A stretch of DNA of 64,000 nucleotides. It comes from Holothuria scabra (lineage: Eukaryota > Echinodermata > Holothuroidea > Aspidochirotida > Holothuriidae). The notes beneath the pieces are model-generated. The model did no database searches. It had not been told where the DNA came from and saw nothing but the letters and a program-made list of their open reading frames with translations. Of this stretch, positions 46,801-49,520 are shown piece after piece. Numbering within the stretch: position 1 is the first letter of the stretch; each line of letters opens with the position of its first letter. The stretch spans positions 31,513,486 through 31,577,485 of the forward strand of contig CM074196.1 of the NCBI GenBank assembly GCA_037179385.1. The letters run 5' to 3'. The position numbers were made by a program, and so were the translations under genes.

Positions 46801-48937
46801 TGATAAGTATGGGTTTGCTTCAGGTTCAGTTTTTGTTGAAAATGACACAACTCTACTTGCCCATATCTTGGAAACCTCGTATCGGATTTCACTGCAAATT
46901 TCACCTGCATAGAATGCTACCCCTCCAACTCATCGAAACGCAATGTGACTTTAAACCCTTCAGTTACCTTGAACAGGACGGCAACAGCACAGCAATAATT
47001 GACGTCAGTACATCAGCTTGCTTTGTAAGAGTCGAAATGTCTTTTCCTCCATTTTAAAAGATTTAATATGCAAAAACTTGCTTTTGAAAATGCAAAAGTT
47101 GCAAAAATAAACGTGGTACACAGTTAAAAAATCGTTGTAAATTTACAGCACAGATACTAAAGACATACATACGGATTATTACCAATAATATTTCTGTAAT
47201 CTTTGATATGTCCATTTATTTTTTATTCTTTAAATTTACAGCATTTTAACTGTATAATTTGTGTCTTTCTGACCGAGAAACATGCTAAAGGTTCGATGAT
47301 AGGGCACGGTCATGTTAAGAAGTACTCAACCTGAACATCTATCTACAACCGATGCCGTAGAAATGTGTTATGACCAATTCACCTTCCAAATAAAATTTTC
47401 TTCACAGCTTTCATTATGGATTACGCCTAAAACCAAAACTTTGATACATTCGATCCCTTTGTGGGCAATAATACTCTCTGTTGCGTTGGGAAACTCTTTG
47501 ATGATAGTCATTATACTTTGTCTATGGAAGGTAAGAAAAATTTCAAGTATTTATTATCGTTTAAAAATTTTGGAACTCACAACTTCTTCACAAAATTGCA
47601 AAAAATAAATAGTGAGGCGGGCGATTTCTACGTGCTTGAAACAGACACGAACGGAAAGGTTCCTAACAAAAACTAGCACAAACGAAAGCAAACACAACGA
47701 ACTATCTACAGTGACAATGTACAACTTTTTCTAAAGTCCTCCCGACCCTCTGGCAAAGGGCCGTTCGGCGAAACCAAACTTGATACTGCTTCCCGAAGAA
47801 GCTATTACGTCCACTGAAGGACAACACTTAACGACCAACCTCGCGGCCCTCAGACCATTTTCATCATTGGTCCGTCATGTATGGCTCCATTCTTGACTGG
47901 ATGAAAAGAACAGACAATGTACAACTTACTACAATTAGACAAAACATTATTTACTCAGTGTGTGTGTGAGATGCGGTAAAACCTTTTGTAAGATGACAAT
48001 AATACCTTTGTGCCTTACGACAAACAGTGTCATCACATTGATTCCTATCCATAGATTCTACATTTTGTTCTTTTGTTTGTTTGTTTGCTTGCTTGTTTGT
48101 TTGTTTGTATATTTATATATTTCTTTTTTTCATGAAAGGAACCTACTCTTTGCTAATATGAAAAATTGAAGTACCCAAGCACAAAAAAGATAAATCCTCC
48201 CAGCCTGAAATTTTCAAATTAAGCTTAAACTAGTCGTTTATTCAACTCTTTTACTTGAGATTCGTCCAACAAAAAAAGGTGAAAAACTCGGGATTAAGGG
48301 CGCTTTCGAGGAAAAGTTAATTCCAGAAGAACCGGGAAAATTAAGCCCTCATTACTGAAGAAAGGGGAGTGGAAACGGAATTTCGTGGGCCCTTTTTTTT
48401 TCTAAAAGTCCCGTCGACTCTCTGGCGAAGAGCCAATGGGCGAAAACCAAACATTCACCATTTTTGGCAAAATAATCCCCCGATCGGGTGAAAAATTGAT
48501 TTCCCCGAAAGAGGTTATCTCCCTTACTGTATAAGTTGAGACGTAAAAACCCTATCTAATTTAACTTAACCTGTAGAGTGCTTATACGTTACGTCACAAT
48601 TGGTAAGCCACGCCCACTGCCGGGGTAAAATCAACAGTGTTTTAATGCAACAGTCGTCAGCTGCTTCTCAGCATAGCTACACTAGCTGGCGTACATACTA
48701 CATCATTTTTTGCCTGTAAAAAGAGGCGGGGCTTGTAGCGTAAGTGAAAGCACTCGATACTAACTTAACCCAGCCTTTCCTGAATATCCTTTGAAATATT
48801 TTTTTTTATTTCAGATTGGTTTCTTTAAGAGAAAAAGAATGCGTGACCATTTGGACGATGACGGAATTGACAAGAATGGAAAGGGAATGGAAATAATACA
48901 TGTTAGTCATGACTCTCAAGTAAATACAGATGAATGA
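4788..48937 (+). CDS. Integrin alpha subunit, 3' part of gene (20 exons, 5' end outside window)
   Basis: Joining the 20 exons listed below (2284 bp) gives one open frame of about 760 residues ending in TGA at 48935-48937. It encodes the alpha chain of a cell-surface integrin heterodimer, which pairs with a beta chain to bind matrix or cell ligands. Seen in order: FG-GAP blades with the calcium loops DVNDDGFND and DADSNSYPD; thigh; calf-1; calf-2 with a basic RSRR cleavage site; one hydrophobic segment; the WKIGFFKRKR membrane-proximal motif; and a tail of roughly 35 residues. All introns are GT-AG and all phases agree. About 300-350 N-terminal residues (signal peptide, first blades, any I domain) must lie upstream of the window, so the alpha class cannot be fixed. 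The furin site and short acidic tail fit the cleaved, I-domain-less alphas (PS2/alphaV/alpha5 or PS1/alpha6 type). At least ten N-glycosylation sequons are visible. Confidence 0.95.
4907..5464. mobile_element. TTAA MITE, 558 bp (AGGGAAGG family)
   Basis: The inverted ends are AGGGAAGGTTTAA on the left and TTAAACCCTTCT on the right, flanked by TTAA at 4903-4906 and 5465-5468. Its right half is repeated at about 46780-47000. It lies 22 bp beyond the exon 1 splice donor. Confidence 0.8.
5492..5851. mobile_element. TTAA MITE (GCTCATTGAGTTG family)
   Basis: 360 bp flanked by TTAA at 5488-5491 and 5852-5855, and alignable along its length with 225-582 in the same orientation. It lies only about 25 bp from the end of the MITE at 4907-5464. 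Confidence 0.8.
5885..6045. mobile_element. Fold-back MITE (GTGCACTGTTTAACAAG family)
   Basis: Diverged copy: the left end resembles GATGCGCACTGTTTAGCAAG and the right end has the complementary TTGTTAAACAGTACGC. The interior has CTAACCTAATCCCTAACCC, as in the copies near 17350, 21712 and 33857. Confidence 0.65.
6238..6385. repeat. Interspersed repeat, copy 2
   Basis: Same family and orientation as 4468-4612, with many substitutions, which indicates an old duplication. It contains GCACGTGCAGCAGTCTATGCG, a segment that is palindrome-rich. Confidence 0.6.
6935..7153. mobile_element. CACTA-like element with GGTTCAAATTGAACC words
   Basis: About 219 bp with ends CACTTAA and TTTTTAGAGTG. The interior repeats degenerate words of the form GGTTnAAATTGAACC in both orientations. 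Confidence 0.6.
7226..7517. mobile_element. TTAA-family MITE (CTCTCACCCCAAAC)
   Basis: The left end AGGTCCAGTTCTCTCACCCC and the right end GGGGTGAGAGGTTTGGCAG are inverted relative to each other, with TTAA at 7222-7225 and 7518-7521. It aligns with 33098-33391. A fragment lies near 19690-19870. Confidence 0.75.
7837..7945 (+). CDS. Integrin alpha exon 2: propeller blade, calcium loop
   Basis: A pyrimidine-rich tract and TTATAG precede the exon; the donor is GTGGGT. It is read in phase 0 and ends one base into an Asp codon completed by exon 3. It contains GRFGFTVAPLGDVNDDGFN, the FG motif followed by the D-x-N-x-D calcium loop of about blade 6. Confidence 0.95.
8880..9045. mobile_element. CTGTAAA-word element, decayed copy
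   Basis: This shares the interior AGAATACAT...ATGAGTTG...TTTATGT.TTCT and the end TTTTACAG...CAGTG with the element at 21956-22129. The ends are decayed. Confidence 0.5.
9686..9890. mobile_element. Truncated TTAA MITE (GCTCATTGAGTTG family)
   Basis: The left end AGGGGCTCATTGAGTTG follows TTAA at 9682-9685. The copy runs in reverse orientation to 225-582 and stops near 9890, just before the LINE fragment. Confidence 0.7.
9905..10275 (+). pseudogene. 3' end of a non-LTR retrotransposon (CR1/L2/Jockey-type ORF2 C-terminus)
   Basis: The frame 9961-10164 encodes RDRSFHAAGPKLWNSLPENV followed by an FKSKLKTHLF segment. This is the short C-terminal signature (R-S-F-x-x-A-G-P-x-L-W-N-S-L-P, then F-K-x-x-L-K-T-x-L-F) of the last part of many LINE reverse transcriptases. 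The polymerase domain is absent, so this is a 5'-truncated insertion. A short 3' UTR follows the stop at 10162-10164. Confidence 0.8.
10322..10587. mobile_element. CACTA-like element with GACTAA words
   Basis: The ends are CACTGCAAATACA and TGTTTACAATG. The interior repeats TGACTAA/TTAGTCA words. It aligns end to end with the better-preserved copy at 34319-34574. Confidence 0.65.
11827..12556. mobile_element. hAT-like non-autonomous element (GTGGCGTAGC ends)
   Basis: About 730 bp with the left end CAGTGGCGTAGCT and the right end AGCTACGCTGCTG. CAGTGGCGTAGC-type ends are common in animal hAT MITEs. No transposase frame. An 8-bp duplication is not clear. Confidence 0.5.
13185..13365. mobile_element. 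hAT-like MITE (GTAGCC ends)
   Basis: The ends CAGGCACGTAGCC and GGCTACGCCACTG are near-perfect inverted copies. The interior has G and C tracts and matches 40708-40879 (TTGTGTCATGGGGGTG; TTTTTGCATTGCAAGG). Confidence 0.65.
14521..14660 (+). mobile_element. tRNA-headed SINE, 5'-truncated
   Basis: Only the body is present: GCATAAGCAATAGAGTAG, AACAAGCCAGTGA, a CAACTGGAAAAAAGG segment, TGGCCGGCTCGACTTGAACC, and a tail of CTAA repeats. This tail repeat is the 3' end seen in other copies. Confidence 0.75.
16041..16217. mobile_element. 177-bp MITE with about 27-bp inverted ends
   Basis: The left end GAGCTTTAGATTTCACGACG and the right end, its complement with two mismatches, run about 27 bp each. 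The interior is GC-richer than its surroundings. No coding capacity. Confidence 0.75.
16428..16516 (+). CDS. Integrin alpha exon 3: propeller blade 6 continuation
   Basis: The acceptor is TGCAG and the donor GTAAGA. Its first two bases complete the Asp of the preceding calcium loop, giving DLAVSAPYERDGAVYIFNG, a classic GAP-type strand pair. It ends in phase 0. It is separated from exon 2 by the longest intron of the gene (8.5 kb). Confidence 0.94.
17350..17510. mobile_element. Fold-back MITE (GTGCACTGTTTAACAAG family)
   Basis: The left GGGTAGATGCGGGCTGTTTA and the right TTGTTAAACAGTGCG ends face each other. The interior has a GGGTTAGG-rich segment and TTGATTGGCTG, as in the other four copies. 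Confidence 0.7.
19045..19280 (-). mobile_element. tRNA-headed SINE (GCA-anticodon-type head)
   Basis: On the - strand the head reads GTCAAGTGGTTAGAGCATCC, then TTGCAGTCGGGAGG and the B box GAGTTCGAGTCCC. The shared body follows (ACCGAAGACTTTAAAAACGG; AACAAGCCAGTGAACC; GTGGCCGGCTC). The acceptor stem is not paired, so it is not a functional tRNA gene. Confidence 0.8.
19368..19464 (+). CDS. Integrin alpha exon 4: last calcium-binding blade
   Basis: The acceptor is TTGCAG and the donor GTAAGT. It encodes RFGFALSGNRDADSNSYP. The FG motif leads into the last calcium loop, which is closed by the Asp shared with exon 5. A SINE in reverse orientation lies within about 100 bp upstream. Confidence 0.94.
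20090..20268. repeat. Minisatellite of accgataatgtaaaa units
   Basis: About eight imperfect copies of ACCGATAATGTAAAAAA, spaced 17-27 bp apart, with variable A runs between the cores. One copy is degraded to AACTTAAAATGT. Confidence 0.85.
21216..21437 (+). mobile_element. U2-headed SINE, copy C
   Basis: The head has ATGTAGTATCTGTTCTT, matching U2 snRNA nucleotides 31-46, but its first part is decayed. The body TGAGGTTGGTCAAGTG, AGCTTCTTCGG and GTCGGGAGGACTTTAG is shared with the copies at 26766, 26999, 47728 and 49348. The tail is GAAAAAG. Confidence 0.75.
21545..21590 (+). CDS. Integrin alpha exon 5 (46 bp): end of propeller
   Basis: This small exon between a TTTAG acceptor and a GTACCG donor encodes DLLIGAYESDTVILV. 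It is the GAP-like strand of blade 7 and matches the DLIVG(S/A) segment of other alphas. Both junction codons are completed correctly by the neighbouring exons (Asp before, Arg after), which supports an exon this short. Confidence 0.92.
21712..21880. mobile_element. Fold-back MITE (GTGCACTGTTTAACAAG family)
   Basis: The left end is diverged (GCGATACGCCATTGTTTACC). The right end TTGTTACACAGTGCGCATC is well conserved. The interior CTAACTGGCTAACGATAACC matches the copy at 33857. Confidence 0.65.
21956..22129. mobile_element. CACTA-like element with CTGTAAA words
   Basis: 174 bp with ends CACTGTAAAAAGTGTCTGT and ACAGACATTTTTTACAGTG. The interior has further CTGTAA/TTACAG words. A TA dinucleotide lies on both sides. 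CACTG(T)AAAA ends match animal EnSpm/CACTA non-autonomous elements. Confidence 0.75.
22492..22570 (+). mobile_element. SINE fragment
   Basis: It contains only ACTGGAAAAAAGACCATGGC, GGCTCGTCTAAACC and TGGGCCGTGAAACTC, the 3' third of the tRNA-headed SINE body. Confidence 0.6.
22893..23166 (+). repeat. Unclassified interspersed repeat, copy 1
   Basis: The start has GCGAATCCGATCAGGGCTTG and TGAGCGAGTGTAGGC. The segment is repeated at 34686-34960 and, in reverse, at 54990-55266. All three carry a patchily open frame with similar peptides (VYMNFK; FSVQSS; KKIERLK), suggesting common descent rather than a working gene. Confidence 0.65.
23635..23727 (+). CDS. Integrin alpha exon 6: propeller-thigh junction
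   Basis: A T-rich tract and TTTCAG precede the exon; the donor is GTAAAT. Its start completes the Arg codon to give RTRPIIRPEISISF, the conserved linker from the beta-propeller into the thigh domain. It ends with two bases of a Gly codon. The Cys-x(8-9)-Cys pair normally found just after this point is absent. Confidence 0.92.
23800..23945. mobile_element. TTAA MITE fragment (AGGGCAAGG family)
   Basis: TTGTAAGGTAAACCAAGCAG, then TCATGTAACTTTCAAGAG and AAACAGGACAGTCTGCTACA, match the right part of 39602-39860. Neither end is intact. Confidence 0.55.
23967..24250 (+). mobile_element. Second type of tRNA-like SINE
   Basis: A-box-like GTGGCACAGTGGTCTATACC and B-box-like GGTTCAAATCCCGC are about 45 bp apart. 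They are followed by a GC-rich body unrelated to the other SINE families here (CCGGACCGAAACACTTTC; GTGACTAGCCGACTGCCC). Only one copy is in the window, so the boundaries are estimates. Confidence 0.5.
24487..24542 (+). CDS. Integrin alpha exon 7 (56 bp): thigh
   Basis: The acceptor is CATCAG and the donor GTAAGT. With the Gly codon from exon 6 it reads FGFKMCLSYSVRG and ends one base into a Leu codon. This matches the conserved thigh strand with C-F/L-x-Y-S-G. Including it also makes the exon 8 junction use the TAG acceptor at 27441-27443 in frame. A model skipping it would need the internal CAG acceptor at 27448-27450, and would lose the strand. Confidence rests on phase and family fit; cDNA would settle it. 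Confidence 0.8.
25655..26530. repeat. Degenerate tandem array, period about 145 bp
   Basis: About six or seven units. Each starts near AACACGATATCTC (25660, 25818, about 25955, 26100, 26229, 26380, 26518) and contains GGTCAAAGGTCA / GGTCACCAGAGGTCA segments. It is preceded by a GT-rich microsatellite (25600-25642). Confidence 0.75.
26766..26990 (+). mobile_element. U2-headed SINE, copy A (best head)
   Basis: The head TAGCCTCTCGGACTTTTGGC and then GTGTAGGATCTGTTCTTTGC aligns with the first 46 nucleotides of U2 snRNA with few mismatches. The body and tail (GGAAGGACTTTAGAAAAAG) are as in the other copies. It is followed within 10 bp by copy B. Confidence 0.8.
26999..27213 (+). mobile_element. 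U2-headed SINE, copy B
   Basis: The head TAGCTTATTGGTTAAGATCA, then GGTAGGATATCTGTTCTTTTC, is U2-like. The body is more diverged. ACTTTTACTCTAG, TTTACTCTAG and ACTTTTATTCTAG lie before copy A, between A and B, and after B, as if both units shared a target or arose as a tandem. Confidence 0.75.
27255..27335 (-). mobile_element. tRNA-headed SINE, head fragment
   Basis: On the - strand GACAAGTGGTTAGAGAATCC, then CTTGCAGAGGTTCACC and GCCAAAGACTTCAAGC, give the A-box half and the start of the body. The remainder is missing. Confidence 0.6.
27444..27619 (+). CDS. Integrin alpha exon 8: thigh
   Basis: The acceptor is CCTTAG and the donor GTAAGT; it ends in phase 0. It includes LDTDKLNPRALF, the equivalent of the L-x-L-D...R-A-L-F strand of vertebrate alphas, then KLGFTVNLTTL and HCTNWTAVM. 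That Cys is the expected partner of the Cys in exon 7. Sequons NQS, NLT and NWT are present. The alternative acceptor six bases into the exon (CAG at 27448-27450) would fit only if exon 7 is skipped. Confidence 0.93.
27905..28060. repeat. 24-bp minisatellite
   Basis: About five or six imperfect copies of TTTGTTTTTGACTCAAGTGA, each followed by a TACC-like spacer. The last two units are nearly identical. Confidence 0.85.
29186..29323 (+). CDS. Integrin alpha exon 9: thigh
   Basis: It is in phase 0 at both ends. It contains QIQDKLSPIPVRVSVSL, which corresponds to the strongly conserved x-RDKLSPI-x-V-x-L segment of the thigh domain, and ends in a hydrophilic linker FWEEQ. Confidence 0.95.
30036..30103 (+). 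CDS. Integrin alpha exon 10: thigh-calf (genu) region
   Basis: The acceptor is TACAG and the donor GTGAGT. It encodes CVNNGTCAPDLILHVE, the equivalent of the C-G-x-D-x-x-C-x-P-D-L motif at the genu between thigh and calf-1, with a sequon NGT between the cysteines. It ends with two bases of a Ser codon. Confidence 0.95.
30118..31140. repeat. Degenerate tandem array with GTGAGTAC / TCATCAGAAC words
   Basis: Recurrent segments GTGAGTACCATGTCAT, CATC(A/G)GAACGA and ACATTTCCTCCGCTTGTGA repeat at roughly 110-140 bp. A reverse SINE (30751-31002) splits the array. Confidence 0.65.
30751..31002 (-). mobile_element. tRNA-headed SINE (Glu-type head) with target duplication
   Basis: On the - strand the head reads GGTCTAACGATAAGAACATC, then CCGCCTCTCACGCGGAAGGC and CCGGGTTCTATTCCC. 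This closely resembles tRNA-Glu(CTC). The shared SINE body follows. TGTGAGTACCA occurs at 30740-30750 and 31003-31013 as target duplication. Confidence 0.85.
32749..32896 (+). CDS. Integrin alpha exon 11: calf-1
   Basis: The acceptor is preceded by a (TC)n tract at about 32721-32742 that serves as a very strong polypyrimidine tract. It encodes DQVSLNVTVANIADEAFGA, matching the N-x-x-E-x-A-Y/F-x-A strand of calf-1, then NIPDSFGLSSF. Phase 0 out. Confidence 0.95.
33098..33391. mobile_element. TTAA-family MITE (CTCTCACCCCAAAC)
   Basis: Near full-length partner of 7226-7517, with inverted ends AAGGCCCAGTTCTCTCACCC and GGGTGAGAGGTTTGGCCCT. The flanks TTGA and GTAA look like mutated TTAA. Confidence 0.75.
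33857..34011. mobile_element. Fold-back MITE, first of a head-to-head pair
   Basis: The left GGAGATGTGCACTGTTTAAC and the right GTTAAACAGTGCACATCTAC ends are near-perfect inverted copies. The interior is CTAACTGGCTAAAGTAACCC. Confidence 0.8.
34029..34180. mobile_element. Fold-back MITE, second of a head-to-head pair
   Basis: Begins GGGTAGATGTGCACTGTTTA only 17 bp after the previous element, in the opposite orientation (TTGATTGGTTG; GGTTATTGTTAGCCAGTTAG). The right end has decayed to CTAGTGCTCATCGCCC. Confidence 0.75.
34319..34574. mobile_element. CACTA-like element with GACTAA words
   Basis: 256 bp with ends CACTGTAAACACAAATTAA and ATTTGTGTTTATAGTG. The interior repeats TGACTAATATTTGACTAATG-type words in both orientations. 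Possible 3-bp flanks are GTA and ATA. Confidence 0.75.
34686..34960 (+). repeat. Unclassified interspersed repeat, copy 2
   Basis: Aligns with 22893-23166: AGACGAATCAAATCAGCGCT, GTGACTGTAGGC, ATTGTCTAGATGAGTTTCAA and CTTGCTGTCCTGATCCGTG. Frames differ between copies. Confidence 0.65.
35330..35530 (+). mobile_element. tRNA-headed SINE, partial head
   Basis: The head is decayed (CTTGCAGTCGGAACGTTAG). The body is well kept: CATACCAAAGACTTTAAAAA, AACAAGCCAGTGAGCC, GGCCGTGGCCGGCTCG, GGCCGTAAAACTCCATGTGA, and a CTAACTAA tail. Confidence 0.8.
35668..35751 (+). CDS. Integrin alpha exon 12: calf-1
   Basis: The acceptor is TTGCAG and the donor GTAGGA; phase 0 at both ends. It encodes LITCELLPPRETIVSCNIG. 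The paired Cys residues and C-x-I/L-G-N-P pattern are typical of calf-1. Confidence 0.94.
35945..36125. repeat. Interspersed repeat with CGCGCACAACAGCACC core, copy 1
   Basis: TGTGTAACCAAAACGCGCGC, ACAACAGCACCCTAGTAACG and AATGGACGCCTGGATGG recur at 45824-45990. Its ends (TATGCACGTGA...TGACGTAGGTGCATA) are weakly inverted, so it may be a MITE. Confidence 0.6.
36864..36946 (+). CDS. Integrin alpha exon 13: calf-1
   Basis: The acceptor is TAACAG and the donor GTATAT. It includes KFTLTFDVHDV and a sequon NLT. The pattern is that of the F-x-L-x-F strand of calf-1. It ends with two bases of a Ser codon completed by exon 14. Confidence 0.9.
37692..37781 (+). CDS. Integrin alpha exon 14: calf-1 to calf-2
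   Basis: The acceptor is TTTTAG and the donor GTAAGT. It encodes an acidic stretch (EEADSMMDNN), then HTVSIRLIPKVEVEM, the V-x-L strand that closes calf-1. Sequon NHT. It ends with two bases of a Gly codon. Confidence 0.9.
38835..38925 (+). CDS. Integrin alpha exon 15: start of calf-2
   Basis: The acceptor is AAACAG and the donor GTAATG. It encodes GFSNMKRLVYNEIQ followed by an acidic segment and ends in VHNYW, where other alphas have the G-P-x-V-x-H-x-Y strand. The family similarity is weaker here, but both phases and the flanking exons agree. Confidence 0.85.
39602..39860. mobile_element. Complete TTAA MITE (AGGGCAAGG family)
   Basis: 259 bp with ends AGGGCAAGGGCAGTCACCCC and GGGGTGACTGTTCTTGCCT, flanked by TTAA at 39598-39601 and 39861-39864. 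Best copy of a family also seen at 1-216, 23800, 41745 and 52705. Confidence 0.85.
40524..40688 (+). CDS. Integrin alpha exon 16: calf-2
   Basis: The acceptor is TGTCAG and the donor GTAACT; phase 0 at both ends. It encodes VKNKGPAVIKDATLIVSWP, the V-x-N-x-G-P strand followed by the conserved L-x-I-x-W-P that marks calf-2, then LYVTDL. A hAT-like MITE starts 20 bp after the donor. Confidence 0.95.
40708..40879. mobile_element. hAT-like MITE with 8-bp duplication
   Basis: 172 bp with ends CAGGCGCGTAGCCAGGG and TGGCAACGCCACTG, flanked by ATGTACAT and ATGCACAT (7 of 8 identical), as expected for hAT. It begins 20 bp after the exon 16 donor. Confidence 0.8.
41110..41365 (+). mobile_element. tRNA-headed SINE, diverged
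   Basis: AAAGTGGTTAGAGCATCGTG gives a partial A-box region; GGGTCATATCGAATACTTTT starts the body; AGGTCAGTGAGACACAACTG and CCACTTGGTTAGAAATTGGG follow. The B box is lost. Confidence 0.7.
41745..42110. mobile_element. TTAA MITE interrupted by another MITE
   Basis: AGCCAGAGCCCGCAAATTTT on the left and GAAGGTTAACCAATAAGTGA, then CACATGACTATCAAGAG, on the right align with 39602-39860. Between them lies the element at 41816-41977. Confidence 0.6.
41816..41977. mobile_element. Nested 162-bp MITE (CAGGTGCGGATCCAA ends)
   Basis: Inverted ends CAGGTGCGGATCCAA and TTGGATCCGCGCCTG. Ends of this kind are widespread in animal hAT-type MITEs. No clear 8-bp duplication. Confidence 0.7.
42216..42521 (+). 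CDS. Integrin alpha exon 17: calf-2 with heavy/light chain cleavage site
   Basis: This is the largest exon (102 codons, phase 0 at both ends). The first part is an acidic, Ser-rich loop ending in ETSERSRRN; RSRR is a furin-type site that would split the precursor into heavy and light chains. The second part has CSRGYAGCVNIICNITNF, matching the light-chain Cys cluster in which C-x-x-I-x-C is conserved. Sequons NVS, NCS, NIT and NFS. A CACTA-like element starts 31 bp after the donor. Confidence 0.95.
42553..42879. mobile_element. CACTA-like element with TTGGGTAAA words
   Basis: The left end is CACTCTTAAAACGTTGGG and the right end GGTTGCAGTG. The interior repeats TTGGGTAA / TTTGCCCAAC words in both orientations. 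It starts 31 bp after the exon 17 donor. Confidence 0.65.
43565..43795. mobile_element. CACTA-like element with TTGGGTAAA words, second copy
   Basis: CCAACAGTTGGGTAATCTCC, TTGCCCAACTGTTTAGG and the terminus CTATTTTTAAGAGCG. The left boundary is uncertain. Confidence 0.6.
43857..44040. mobile_element. GAGTGAA-word CACTA-like element
   Basis: Begins CACTCTGAAAACACACGAGT. Contains CACTCTTTCACTCTACGATG and ends GGAGTGACTTAGTTCACTG. It lies directly before a SINE. Confidence 0.6.
44068..44285 (+). mobile_element. tRNA-headed SINE with about 21-bp target duplication
   Basis: The head is TGGTCAAGTGATAAGAGCAT, then CTTGTAGTCGGGAGG and the B box GAGTTCGAGTCC. The body follows and the tail is CTCACTAA. 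The flanks at 44047-44067 and 44286-44307 (CTTCTAA...TTTTTCC) match with small differences. Confidence 0.85.
45824..45990. repeat. Interspersed repeat with CGCGCACAACAGCACC core, copy 2
   Basis: ATACGCGCGCACAACAGCAC, then TAGTAACAATTGTTCTATAA and GGACGCCTGGTTGGC, aligns with 35945-36125. Confidence 0.6.
46087..46188 (+). CDS. Integrin alpha exon 18: calf-2, light chain
   Basis: The acceptor is AAACAG and the donor GTAATT. It encodes 34 residues including WTVVSSASFTINRLPYV, the S-S-A-x-x-x-I strand before the membrane stalk. Phase 0 at both ends. Confidence 0.9.
46780..47000. mobile_element. Half copy of the 558-bp TTAA MITE
   Basis: CTTGCCCATATCTTGGAAAC, GGATTTCACTGCAAATTTCA and GTGACTTTAAACCCTTC align with the right half of 4907-5464. 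The left half is absent. Confidence 0.6.
47118..47255. mobile_element. CTGTAAA-word element
   Basis: The ends TACACAGTTAAAAAATCG and GCATTTTAACTGTA face each other, with GTAAATTTACAGCA and its complement just inside. It is related to 21956-22129 with a shifted terminus. Confidence 0.6.
47408..47530 (+). CDS. Integrin alpha exon 19: stalk and transmembrane helix
   Basis: The acceptor is TTCACAG and the donor GTAAGA. After a short stalk it encodes IPLWAIILSVALGNSLM and then VIILCLWK. P-L-W-x-I-I-L is the family's start of the membrane helix and LWK its end. The helix carries an Asn-Ser in the middle and lacks the GxxxG motif used for alpha-beta packing in vertebrate alphas. Confidence 0.95.
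47728..47912 (-). mobile_element. U2-headed SINE, copy D, with perfect 15-bp target duplication
   Basis: Reverse-orientation copy, 5'-truncated inside the head (begins TGTTCTTTTCATCC on the - strand) and ending CTTTAGAAAAA. GACAATGTACAACTT is present at 47713-47727 and 47913-47927. This shows insertion through target-primed reverse transcription. Confidence 0.85.
48400..48453 (-). mobile_element. U2-headed SINE fragment (copy F)
   Basis: TCTAAAAGTCCCGTCGACTC and CTGGCGAAGAGCC are the last 50 bp of the SINE body in reverse. Confidence 0.6.
48456..48535. mobile_element. Fragment of the 601-bp inverted-repeat element
   Basis: AAAATAATCCCCCGATCGGG, then GATTTCCCCGAAAGAGG and TTATCTCCC, match one terminal repeat of 1676-2276. 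Confidence 0.65.
48815..48937 (+). CDS. Integrin alpha exon 20: cytoplasmic tail and stop
   Basis: The acceptor is TTTCAG after a T-rich tract. Following WK from exon 19 it reads IGFFKRKRMRDHLDDDG and continues to a TGA at 48935-48937. GFFKR is the integrin alpha signature that clasps the beta tail. The rest of the tail is acidic and contains no motif I recognise. Confidence 0.97.
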   Translation: MGFFKRKRMRDHLDDDGIDKNGKGMEIIHVSHDSQVNTDE

Positions 48938-49520
48938 TAAATCGATACACCTGAAGTAAAAAGGGAAAAACATTGAAACAGAGGGGCGGGGCATGGTAAA
49001 GTGAGGAGTGTGAAATCGATGACACTGCAACCATACAAAACACCTCATGCAGATGATTTTATGGAGAATGAAGTGCGCCCTCTGTAAAAGCAAGTTCGTA
49101 TCATTTCAACTCTCACGGACGAATTGCGGACAGATGGTGCATGTACCGTTCGGATACTCCTCACTACAAAGTGGAGTCTCGTGACGTCAAAATATGTCCG
49201 TAATGATTGCTAGTTTCCTCGAAGATGGATAGAGATGCTACTTCATTTTGGTTATGAGGTTAAGTATTGTCCACTGACATATCGACGCCTGGATGAAAAA
49301 CGCAGAATATGTCCTTGCTTTTTAGTCTAGAGTGTATTAAAAAAGAGGCTTTGAGGTTGGTCAAGTGTTGTCCTTAAGTGGACGTATAGCTTCTTCGGGA
49401 AGCAGTATCAAGTTTGGTTTCGCCGAACGGCTCTTTGCCAGAGGGTCGGGAGGACTTTGGAAAAAGAGTGTATTAAAAGAGACTCGGAGAAATAAAGCAA
49501 AATGATGGCAAATTTGTGCT
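48938..49520 (+). promoter_or_regulatory. 3' UTR with candidate poly(A) signals
   Basis: After the stop there is no further long frame. Candidate signals on the gene strand are ATTAAA at 49336-49341, a second ATTAAA at 49472-49477, and AATAAA at 49491-49496. The two ATTAAA copies lie in the target-site duplication of a truncated SINE at 49348-49464. Which signal is used cannot be told from sequence. Confidence 0.5.
49348..49464 (+). mobile_element. U2-headed SINE, copy E, 5'-truncated, in 3' UTR
   Basis: Body only, from TTTGAGGTTGGTCAAGTGTT to GGGAGGACTTTGGAAAA. It is flanked by AGAGTGTATTAAAA(AA)GAG at 49329-49347 and 49465-49481. The duplication contains ATTAAA, so the insertion doubled a possible poly(A) signal. 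Confidence 0.85.

Larger units (their letters stand above)
42522..48814. other. Introns 17 to 19
   Basis: Exons 18 and 19 split this span. It contains two TTGGGTAA-word elements (42553-42879 and about 43565-43795), a GAGTGAA-word element (43857-44040), a tRNA-headed SINE with target duplication (44068-44285), a G tract (44828-44841), a repeat of about 165 bp (45824-45990), a C tract (46290-46302), a MITE half related to 4907-5464 (about 46780-47000), a CTGTAAA-word element (47118-47255), a U2-headed SINE (47728-47912), a (TTTG)n run (about 48070-48108) and a fragment of the 1676-2276 element (48456-48535). Nothing was seen in 44300-44700 or 44850-45780. Confidence 0.7.
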
